19,504 nt of DNA, from NCBI GenBank assembly GCA_938001995.1, contig CALLAV010000285.1, positions 1 to 19,504 on the forward strand, given 5' to 3'. Under the pieces are notes generated by a model. It saw only the letters and a program-made list of their open reading frames with translations, was not told where the DNA came from and made no database searches. Below are positions 13,688 to 19,504 of the stretch, piece after piece. Each line of letters begins with the position of its first letter. Position 1 is the stretch's first letter. Made by a program: the position numbers and the translations under genes. This DNA is from an uncultured Amylibacter sp. Its GTDB lineage: Bacteria > Pseudomonadota > Alphaproteobacteria > Rhodobacterales > Rhodobacteraceae.

Positions 13688-14692
13688 ATGAAAACGTTTT
13701 TGAAAGCCGCCTGCGTTGCCGCAGTCGCACTCGTACCATCCATTGCAGCCGCATCTTGTGAAGACGGCGAAGTCGTTGTGAAATTCGCGCACGTGACCAA
13801 CACGGACAAGCACCCAAAAGGTATCGCTGCGTCTTTGCTGGAAAGCCGTGTGAATGCAGAAATGAACGGCAAAATGTGCATGGAGGTGTTCCCGAACTCC
13901 ACTTTGTACGATGACAACAAAGTTCTTGAGGCGATGCTGCAAGGTGACGTTCAACTGGCAGCACCATCCTTGTCCAAGTTTGAAAAATTCACCAAACAGT
14001 TCCGCATTTTCGATCTGCCGTTCATGTTCAACGACATCAACGCGGTTGACGCATTCCAGAACTCTGACACGGGTCAGGCGATGAAGGACTCCATGCAAAA
14101 GCGTGGTCTGCAAGGTCTGGCATTCTGGCACAACGGCATGAAACAAATGTCTGCGAACAAACCACTGGTTCTGCCAACAGACGCCAACGGCCTAAAATTC
14201 CGCGTACAGTCTTCTGACGTTCTGGTTGCACAAATGGAAGCCATCGGCGGCTCCCCGCAGAAAATGAAATTCGCCGAAGTATACGGCGCATTGCAACAGG
14301 GCGTTGTAGACGGTCAGGAGAACACTTGGTCCAACATCTACGGCAAGAAATTCTTCGAGGTGCAGGACGGCGTGACCGAAACCAACCACGGTATCATCGA
14401 CTATCTTTTGGTGACATCTGTTGATTGGCTGGATGGTCTGGAAGCAGATACACGCGACCAATTCATGACCATCGTCAAAGAAGTGACCGAAGCGCGGAAC
14501 GGTGAGTCCACAGCTGTGAACGCTGGCGCGAAACAAGCCATCATCGATGCAGGCGGCGTAGTCCGTCAGCTGACACCAGAACAGCGTGCGGCTTGGGTTG
14601 AAACGATGAAGCCTGTTTGGGCACAGTTTGAAGGCGACGTAGGCGCTGAAAATATTGCAGCTGCGCAAAAAATGAATGCGATGACCAACTAA
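13688..14692 (+). CDS. dctP: C4-dicarboxylate TRAP transporter substrate-binding protein DctP
   Basis: This periplasmic receptor is 334 residues, the size of classical DctP. A Sec signal peptide (1-23, ending SIAAA-S) precedes VVKFAHVTNTDKHPKGIAA, a typical DctP start. The conserved carboxylate-binding Arg172 lies in LKFRVQSSD, and DGQENTWSNIYGKKFFEVQ (208-226) is the segment characteristic of C4-dicarboxylate members such as Rhodobacter capsulatus DctP. Malate, fumarate or succinate are therefore the likely ligands. GGGAGG lies six bases before the ATG. It is divergent from the DctB-like kinase across a region with four dyads, and is followed by a terminator-like stem-loop before dctQ, which should give it higher expression than the membrane subunits. 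Confidence 0.95.
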   Translation: MKTFLKAACVAAVALVPSIAAASCEDGEVVVKFAHVTNTDKHPKGIAASLLESRVNAEMNGKMCMEVFPNSTLYDDNKVLEAMLQGDVQLAAPSLSKFEKFTKQFRIFDLPFMFNDINAVDAFQNSDTGQAMKDSMQKRGLQGLAFWHNGMKQMSANKPLVLPTDANGLKFRVQSSDVLVAQMEAIGGSPQKMKFAEVYGALQQGVVDGQENTWSNIYGKKFFEVQDGVTETNHGIIDYLLVTSVDWLDGLEADTRDQFMTIVKEVTEARNGESTAVNAGAKQAIIDAGGVVRQLTPEQRAAWVETMKPVWAQFEGDVGAENIAAAQKMNAMTN

Positions 14693-14710
14693 GATCATTG
14701 CTTGTTATGG

Positions 14711-14737
14711 GGGCGGGCCATTCGGCTCGCCCTTTTT
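14711..14737 (+). terminator. Intra-operon stem-loop between dctP and dctQ (partial terminator/attenuator)
   Basis: GGGCGGGCC (14711-14719) pairs with GGCTCGCCC (14724-14732) through nine pairs including one G-U, with a 4-nt ATTC loop, followed by TTTTT (14733-14737). This has the form of an intrinsic terminator, yet the operon continues 25 bp later, so it probably acts as a partial terminator or as a 3' stabiliser of dctP mRNA. Confidence 0.75.
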
Positions 14738-14761
14738 CTTGAAAAGGGGGGACCTTTGCAA

Positions 14762-15430
14762 ATGTCACACGACATAAAATCACCGACCGACCGGTTCGAG
14801 GAGACGCTGATCGCGCTGATCCTTGGCGCTATGACAGTGGTGACATTTGCCAATGTCGTCGCACGGTACGGCTTTAATTCTAACATCTTGTGGGCCGTCG
14901 AATTTACCGTCTTTCTGTTTGGCTGGATGGTCCTGCTCGGCGCATCCTATGCCGTCAAAATCGGCGCACATTTGGGCGTAGATGCAATTCTCAATATTGT
15001 TTCGCCCAGCGTGCGCAAGATCATGGGGCTGATCGCCGTAACGGTCTGCATCGCCTTCTCACTCTTGTTGCTCAAAGGTTCATGGGACTATTGGGCGAAC
15101 TTCGCCAATCTGCCAGGCACAGAAGGCCGCTGGTTCCCCACAGGGTTTGAGGAAAAGTTCCGTGGCAAAGCCTGGTACGAAACCGACGATATTCCGATGC
15201 CCGCGATCCTTGCCTGGATGGAAGGCGCGTTTAACGACGGGGATGAATACGAAAAACTCCCCCGCCTGATCCCCTACATGGTCATGCCAATTTCCATGGC
15301 GCTCTTGGTGTTTCGCTTCGTGCAAGCCGCATTCAAATTGATGCGCGACGATATCACCATGCTAATCGTCAGCCACGAAGCCGAAGACGCGATGGATGAC
15401 GCCGCGCAATACGTAAAGGATAACACCTAA
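14762..15430 (+). CDS. dctQ: C4-dicarboxylate TRAP transporter small membrane subunit DctQ
   Basis: This is a 222-residue small TRAP subunit. I prefer ATG 14762 (MSHDIKSPTDRFEETLIALI) over the frame from 14702, since the earlier start lies inside the stem-loop region and has no ribosome binding site, whereas a G-run lies about ten bases before 14762. Helices are visible at about 14-32, 38-60, 80-100 and 170-190; VEFTVFLFGWMVLLGASYAVKIGAHLGVDAI is the family hallmark. A hydrophilic insertion (about 105-160, EGRWFPTGFEEKFRGKAWYE and following) makes it longer than system 1's 167-residue DctQ and matches the long DctQ of R. capsulatus-type dicarboxylate systems. Its stop overlaps the dctM start by one base (TAATG). 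Confidence 0.92.
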   Translation: MSHDIKSPTDRFEETLIALILGAMTVVTFANVVARYGFNSNILWAVEFTVFLFGWMVLLGASYAVKIGAHLGVDAILNIVSPSVRKIMGLIAVTVCIAFSLLLLKGSWDYWANFANLPGTEGRWFPTGFEEKFRGKAWYETDDIPMPAILAWMEGAFNDGDEYEKLPRLIPYMVMPISMALLVFRFVQAAFKLMRDDITMLIVSHEAEDAMDDAAQYVKDNT

Positions 15431-16806
15431 TGGAAGTCGTTCTCCTATTCGCCATGGTCATCGGTTTGCTGATGATCGGTGTGCCTATCGCAGTTGCGCT
15501 TGGCTTTTCGTCCATCATGTTCCTTCTGTGGTTCTCAGACAGCTCCCTCGCATCCGTTGCACAAACACTGTTTAACGCGTTCGAAGGGCACTACACTCTA
15601 CTGGCGATCCCGTTCTTCATCCTCGCCTCGTCGTTTATGTCGACAGGGGGTGTGGCCCGCAGGATCATCAACTTCTCGATCGCTTGTGTGGGCCACTTTC
15701 ACGGCGGCTTGGCTATAGCAGGGGTCTTCGCCTGTATGCTGTTTGCCGCGCTATCAGGCTCGTCCCCCGCTACAGTGGTCGCCATCGGCTCCATCGTTAT
15801 CGCGGGTATGCGCCAAGTGGGCTACACCAAGGAATTCGCCGCTGGTGTGATCTGTAACGCGGGTACGCTGGGCATTCTGATCCCGCCGTCCATCGTGATG
15901 GTGGTCTACGCCGCTGCTGTTGAGGTGTCTGTCGGCCGCATGTTCCTTGCAGGTGTTATTCCGGGTCTCATGGCCGGGACAATGCTGATGATCGGCATAT
16001 ACATCATGGCGCGGGTGAAAAACCTGCCAAAAGGCGAACGCGCCCCGTGGTCCGAACGCTTGAATGCAGCAGCCCAAGCTGGCTGGGGTCTGTTCCTGAT
16101 CGTCATCATTTTGGGTGGCATTTATGGTGGCATTTTCACCCCGACCGAGGCCGCCGCCGTGGCCGCAATCTATGCATGGATCATCGCCAGCTTTATCTAC
16201 CGCGACATGGGTCCACTTGCGACAGCCGAAGGAGAAAAGAACCTTTCCCTTCTCGACAAACCCTACGCAATCGTTACGGCCCTGTGGCATCGCGACACGA
16301 TTGATACGCTGTTCGAGGCGGGCAAACTGACCGTCACACTGCTGTTTGTCATCGCAAACGCGCTGATCCTGAAACACGTGCTGACCGACGAACAAGTGCC
16401 GCAACACATTACCGAAGCCATGTTGGCCGCAGGCCTTGGCCCTGTTGCCTTCTTGATTGTGGTGAATGTGATCCTGCTGATCGGTGGACAGTTCATGGAA
16501 CCGTCTGGCCTCCTTGTGATCGTTGCACCTCTCGTGTTCCCAATCGCGATTGAACTCGGCATCGACCCGATCCATCTGGGTATCATCATGGTGGTGAACA
16601 TGGAAATCGGCATGATCACACCGCCTGTCGGTCTCAACCTCTTCGTCACCTCGGGCGTGGCTGGTATGCCGATGATGGCCGTGGTCAAGGCGGCGCTACC
16701 GTTCCTTGCCATCCTCTTTGTGTTCTTGATTATGGTCACATACATCCCAATCATTTCGACGTTCCTACCGAACCTTGTGATGGGGCCAGAGATCGTTTTG
16801 AAGTAA
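15430..16806 (+). CDS. dctM: C4-dicarboxylate TRAP transporter large membrane subunit DctM
   Basis: This 458-residue, roughly 12-helix protein forms the transport pathway of the dicarboxylate TRAP system. The hallmarks are SGSSPATVVAIGSI, GTLGILIPPSIVMVVYAAAVE, GIFTPTEAAAVAAI and MITPPVGLNLFVTSG. A longer cytoplasmic or periplasmic loop (about 255-290, GEKNLSLLDKPYAIVTALWH) distinguishes it from the system 1 paralogue. It is translationally coupled to dctQ by the one-base overlap. No clear intrinsic terminator follows; 66 bp later comes the SCP2-like gene, which may be read from the same transcript. Confidence 0.95.
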   Translation: MEVVLLFAMVIGLLMIGVPIAVALGFSSIMFLLWFSDSSLASVAQTLFNAFEGHYTLLAIPFFILASSFMSTGGVARRIINFSIACVGHFHGGLAIAGVFACMLFAALSGSSPATVVAIGSIVIAGMRQVGYTKEFAAGVICNAGTLGILIPPSIVMVVYAAAVEVSVGRMFLAGVIPGLMAGTMLMIGIYIMARVKNLPKGERAPWSERLNAAAQAGWGLFLIVIILGGIYGGIFTPTEAAAVAAIYAWIIASFIYRDMGPLATAEGEKNLSLLDKPYAIVTALWHRDTIDTLFEAGKLTVTLLFVIANALILKHVLTDEQVPQHITEAMLAAGLGPVAFLIVVNVILLIGGQFMEPSGLLVIVAPLVFPIAIELGIDPIHLGIIMVVNMEIGMITPPVGLNLFVTSGVAGMPMMAVVKAALPFLAILFVFLIMVTYIPIISTFLPNLVMGPEIVLK

Positions 16807-16839
16807 CGCCAAGACAACCTTGCGATACGCCTAACCAAA

Positions 16840-16874
16840 ACGTAAACCTCCTGCACACTGTGGGAGGTTTACGT
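16840..16874 (+). promoter_or_regulatory. Perfect 12-bp stem that buries the ribosome binding site and start of the SCP2 gene
   Basis: ACGTAAACCTCC (16840-16851) pairs exactly with GGAGGTTTACGT (16863-16874) around an 11-nt loop. The right arm contains the Shine-Dalgarno GGAGG (16863-16867) and the first two bases of the GTG start codon (16873-16875). In the mRNA this would block ribosome access unless the stem is opened. No T-run follows, so it is not a standard terminator for dctM. Confidence 0.75.
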
Positions 16875-17166
16875 GTCTAAAATCATCGAAGAATTCATCG
16901 CCCATCTTGGGCCGCGCGTGACTGGCACACTACAAGGCACCGCCAAACTGGTGATCACAGATGAAGGTAGCGTCATGCTGTCCGACCAAGGCGCAGTGGA
17001 AGGCGACGGAGATGCAGACGTTACGCTCAAAGCATCCGAGCAGGTGTTTCGCAACATCCTTGATGGCTCGCAAAACCCAGCAATGGCGTTTATGTCGGGC
17101 AAGTTAAAGGTGGACGGGTCCAACATGCGTGCGCTCAAAGTGTCAGAAATCCTGACAGCGGACTAA
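16873..17166 (+). CDS. SCP2-like sterol/lipid carrier domain protein
   Basis: This is a 97-residue stand-alone SCP2 domain, which in bacteria binds fatty acyl or other hydrophobic ligands in the cytoplasm; the ligand here is unknown. The pattern is typical: an N-terminal helix (SKIIEEFIAHL), then strands with GTAKLVITDEGSVML and ADVTLKASEQVFRNILDG, then NPAMAFMSGKLKVDG. The start is GTG, set by the GGGAGG five bases upstream and by the family's usual (M)SKI start. Its ribosome binding site and start codon are enclosed in a perfect stem (16840-16874), so translation is probably regulated. It follows dctM by 66 bp and could be cotranscribed with it. Confidence 0.9.
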   Translation: MSKIIEEFIAHLGPRVTGTLQGTAKLVITDEGSVMLSDQGAVEGDGDADVTLKASEQVFRNILDGSQNPAMAFMSGKLKVDGSNMRALKVSEILTAD

Positions 17167-17301
17167 ACGCCAAAAATCGGCAGAATTCTTGATTCGCACC
17201 GCCAGTCAACAAAAATTATCGCCCAAATAGCTGTATATTTGCGCTTGCAATGGTCCTAGCCTTTTTACCTACGTGATTCTTTTTAGGGCGAACCGCACAT
17301 A

Positions 17302-18177
17302 ATGATCCTGAACTTTGGCTCGATAAATCTTGATCTGGTGTACCGCGTGGCATCCTTGCCAACGCCTGGGGAAACGCTCGCCAGCACGTCTTACGAAAAA
17401 TACCTTGGTGGCAAAGGCGTGAACCAATCTATCGCCGCGCAACGCTGCGGGGCCGAGGTGCGCCATATCGGGTGTGTCGGACCTGATGGGGATTGGTTGC
17501 GCGAACAGATCGCCGAATTTGGCCTAACGCTCGACGGGATCAAAACGGTGGATGAACACACGGGCCATGCCGTGATCCTTGTTGACGATGCTGCCGAAAA
17601 CCAGATCGTGCTGTACGGTGGTTCTAATCAAACCTTTACGATGGACCAGATTGAAGCAGCGCTCAAAAGGGCCGATCCAAAAACGGATTGGGTCATTTGC
17701 CAGAACGAAACCAACCTTGTGCATGAACTGGCCCAATCCGCACGCCAAAAGAACTTTCGCACCGCCTATTCCGCCGCCCCGTTTGAAGCGGAACACGCGA
17801 TCCCCATGCTCGATCACATCGACTTGCTGGCCGTGAATGAAGTAGAAGCCGCCGCCTTGCAAAACGCGCTTGGCAAAGATCCCCGCGACCTAGGCCTGCG
17901 GTATCTGCTCGTAACCAAAGGGGCCGATGGCGCGGATTTGCACACCCATCACGAAACCCTTCACCAACCCGCGTTCAGCGTGACCCCGCAAGACACCACA
18001 GGCGCTGGCGACACGTTTCTTGGCGCGTTCATGGCAGAATTTACGCTGTCAAACAGCCCCGCCAAAGCGCTCCGCTTTGCATCTGCAGCGTCTGCCATTC
18101 AAGTGACCCGCGCGGGTGCTGCCCCAGCAATCCCGATGCGCGAAGAAGTCCTCGCATTCCTGAAAGACAACACATGA
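17302..18177 (+). CDS. rbsK: Ribokinase-type PfkB sugar kinase
   Basis: The enzyme should phosphorylate ribose (or a related pentose) with ATP in the cytoplasm. It is 291 residues, slightly shorter than many ribokinases. N9/D11 (GSINLDLVY) and GGKGVNQS (36-43) form the sugar-binding PfkB signature 1; DTTGAGDTF (231-239), with the catalytic base Asp237, is signature 2. VNEVEAA (178-184) is the conserved nucleotide-side segment. Its end overlaps a nucleoside hydrolase start by four bases (ATGA), so ribose released from nucleosides is the natural substrate. The 135-bp gap upstream, AT-rich, probably holds the promoter. The family is certain; ribose over another sugar is from context. Confidence 0.9.
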   Translation: MILNFGSINLDLVYRVASLPTPGETLASTSYEKYLGGKGVNQSIAAQRCGAEVRHIGCVGPDGDWLREQIAEFGLTLDGIKTVDEHTGHAVILVDDAAENQIVLYGGSNQTFTMDQIEAALKRADPKTDWVICQNETNLVHELAQSARQKNFRTAYSAAPFEAEHAIPMLDHIDLLAVNEVEAAALQNALGKDPRDLGLRYLLVTKGADGADLHTHHETLHQPAFSVTPQDTTGAGDTFLGAFMAEFTLSNSPAKALRFASAASAIQVTRAGAAPAIPMREEVLAFLKDNT

Positions 18178-19094
18178 CCCACAAGATCATCATCGACACC
18201 GATCCGGGCATCGACGACGCCATGGCGATCTTTTACGCGGCCCTGCACCCCGACATTGATATCGTTGGCATGACCAGCGTGTTTGGCAATGTCACCGCCG
18301 AAATCGCCGCGCGGAACGCCATCGTTTTGGCAGAGCGAGTTGGCCAAACCATTCCTGTCGCAAAAGGTGCTGCAAAACCGATGGTCATGGAACCAAACGG
18401 GGTGTCTGATTACGTGCACGGCGTTGAGGGGTTCGGCACCATGCCAGCGCAACCCATCACAGGGAAACCTGTTGATGAACCTGCGCATGAATTCATCTGC
18501 CGCATGATCCATGAACACCCGAACGAAATTATCCTCTGCCCCATCGGCCCGCTTACAAACATCGCCATGGCGCTGGAACATGACCCAACCATCGCCGCCA
18601 AAACCAAAGCGGTTTACATCATGGGTGGCGGACTGAACAAAGGCAATGTGACGGAATATGCCGAGGCCAACATTTGGAACGACCCGCACGCCGCCGATGC
18701 CGTGTTTGCTGCGAGTTGGGACATCACGATGGTTGGGCTCGATGTCACAACATTGGTCCAATGCGTGCCTGCCGATTTCGAACGGCTCGCGGCATCCACA
18801 CCTACCATTGGCGGGTTTTTAAACGAAGCAGTGCAGTTCTACATGGACTTTTACGCGTCGCATTATGGTAAGCGGGGCTGTGATATGCATGACCCAACGG
18901 CAATTATCGCCATCACCGACCCCCAATATTTTACCATTGAAACCCACGCCCTAGAGGTTATCGTGGACGGTGCTCGCATAGGTCAGACCCTTCGGTCTAC
19001 CGATCCTTCCAGACCAAAACACAAGGTCCCGATGGACGTCGATGCCGAGGGTGTGAAACAGCGGTTTTTGTCCATGATTGAAACCGGTTTTTAA
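18174..19094 (+). CDS. Inosine-uridine preferring nucleoside hydrolase family protein
   Basis: The enzyme hydrolyses ribonucleosides to free base and ribose. It is 306 residues, as usual for the family. The signature IIIDTDPGIDDAMAI (5-19) carries the calcium-binding aspartates, including Asp10, Asp14 and Asp15; later conserved parts are GPLTNIAMAL (125-134), the YIMGGGL stretch (148-154), the ANIWNDPHAA segment (165-174) and MHDPTAI (238-244) with the His/Asp pair of the active site. Its four-base overlap with ribokinase shows the two act in one pathway: nucleoside to base plus ribose, then ribose 5-phosphate. Base preference cannot be read from sequence. It is followed 11 bp later by a 2-oxoglutarate oxygenase gene. 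Confidence 0.93.
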   Translation: MTHKIIIDTDPGIDDAMAIFYAALHPDIDIVGMTSVFGNVTAEIAARNAIVLAERVGQTIPVAKGAAKPMVMEPNGVSDYVHGVEGFGTMPAQPITGKPVDEPAHEFICRMIHEHPNEIILCPIGPLTNIAMALEHDPTIAAKTKAVYIMGGGLNKGNVTEYAEANIWNDPHAADAVFAASWDITMVGLDVTTLVQCVPADFERLAASTPTIGGFLNEAVQFYMDFYASHYGKRGCDMHDPTAIIAITDPQYFTIETHALEVIVDGARIGQTLRSTDPSRPKHKVPMDVDAEGVKQRFLSMIETGF

Positions 19095-19105
19095 AGGAGA
19101 CTGAA

Positions 19106-19504
19106 ATGACTGAATTTTCCGTACTCGCCGTCAGCCCATCTGACCCCGACGCCCCCGAAAAATTTGCGAAATCTTTGCGTGAAACGGGCTTTGCGGTGAT
19201 TAAAGACCACGACATCGACATGTCTGAAATCAGCGCGATGTACGATGTGTGGCAACCCTATTTCGCGGATGATGCGAAACTGGATGACGCGACTGACATG
19301 GGCGATCCGTCAGGATATTTCGGCTACAAATCCGAAAACGCCAAAGGGGCGGCGCAAAAGGACCTCAAAGAATTCTATCACGTCTATCAGAAAAACGATC
19401 TGCCAGATGGTGTGTCCGATGTGACCAAGAACTTTCACACCAAAATGGTTGGCATGGGCAAAATGCTGCTCGGCTGGCTTGATCAGGTGACGCCAGACGA
19501 TGTG
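19106..19504 (+). CDS. 2-oxoglutarate/Fe(II)-dependent oxygenase, isopenicillin-N-synthase-like (partial, N-terminal part)
   Basis: The reading frame starts at ATG 19106 (MTEFSVLAVSPSD) after AAAGGAGA and stays open for 133 codons to the window edge, so the 3' end is missing. FAKSLRETGFAVIKDHDID matches the N-terminal (DIOX_N) domain of the isopenicillin N synthase-like oxygenases, and GYFGYKSENAKGAAQKDLKEFYHV fits the following segment. The iron-binding HxD...H and the 2-oxoglutarate Arg lie beyond the window. It follows the nucleoside hydrolase by 11 bp and is surely in the same operon, which suggests that it oxidises a base or related small molecule, as thymine-7-hydroxylases of this superfamily do; this is inference. 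Confidence 0.85.
   Translation, partial: MTEFSVLAVSPSDPDAPEKFAKSLRETGFAVIKDHDIDMSEISAMYDVWQPYFADDAKLDDATDMGDPSGYFGYKSENAKGAAQKDLKEFYHVYQKNDLPDGVSDVTKNFHTKMVGMGKMLLGWLDQVTPDDV

Noticed and set aside
15754..16575. Long antisense open frame (273 codons) inside dctM, and similar ones in other genes
   Set aside because: They are shadows of strong coding genes in GC-rich DNA, with His/Asp/Arg-rich unstructured translations and no ribosome binding sites.
16840..16880. Intrinsic terminator for dctM
   Set aside because: The stem is strong but no T-run follows on the plus strand, and the right arm is also the ribosome binding site and start of the next gene; on the minus strand a short T-run follows but no gene ends there.
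1..19504. CRISPR array, insertion sequence, or rRNA operon
   Set aside because: No regularly spaced repeats, transposase-like frames with terminal inverted repeats, or rRNA-like sequence are visible in the window.

Overview
The window reads as a chromosome segment of a marine alphaproteobacterium of the Roseobacter group (Rhodobacteraceae). This rests on gene content (two tripartite TRAP transporters, a DctB/DctD-type two-component system, an SCP2-like protein, a YHS protein, a type III polyketide synthase), moderate-to-high GC, frequent GTG starts and tight stop/start overlaps. No species can be named from sequence alone.

Left part (1-5345): visibly AT-richer sequence with a LacI-type and a LysR-type regulator on the minus strand, two tiny unrecognised genes on the plus strand, a patch of degenerate repeats, and then a divergent short-chain dehydrogenase / AraC-type regulator pair. 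It ends at 5301-5345 with the exact 3' half of a tRNA-Lys(UUU) gene that has no 5' half. This is the usual footprint of an integrated element, so the left 5.3 kb is probably the right end of a genomic island whose integrase and intact tRNA would lie to the left of the window.

Middle (5466-9917): a type III polyketide synthase with an intact Cys-His-Asn triad, overlapping by one base an isoprenylcysteine-carboxyl-methyltransferase-like membrane methyltransferase. The pair resembles known alkylpyrone or alkylresorcinol plus O-methylation pairs. Its stop overlaps the end of a convergent TRAP transporter operon (dctP-dctQ-dctM order, minus strand) of unknown substrate.

Next (10011-16806): a Tat-like YHS-domain protein, then a DctD-like regulator and DctB-like sensor kinase (4-bp overlap). 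These are divergent from a second, C4-dicarboxylate-type TRAP operon dctPQM. The divergent promoter region holds four consecutive dyads. The regulator's AAA+ module is internally shortened and lacks the GAFTGA loop, so it should not work as a classical sigma-54 activator. A stem-loop between dctP and dctQ probably sets the binding-protein to membrane-protein ratio.

Right end (16840-19504): an SCP2-like lipid-binding gene whose Shine-Dalgarno and GTG start sit inside a perfect 12-bp stem, then a nucleoside-use group: ribokinase, nucleoside hydrolase (4-bp overlap) and the start of an isopenicillin-N-synthase-type 2-oxoglutarate/Fe(II) oxygenase that runs off the window.
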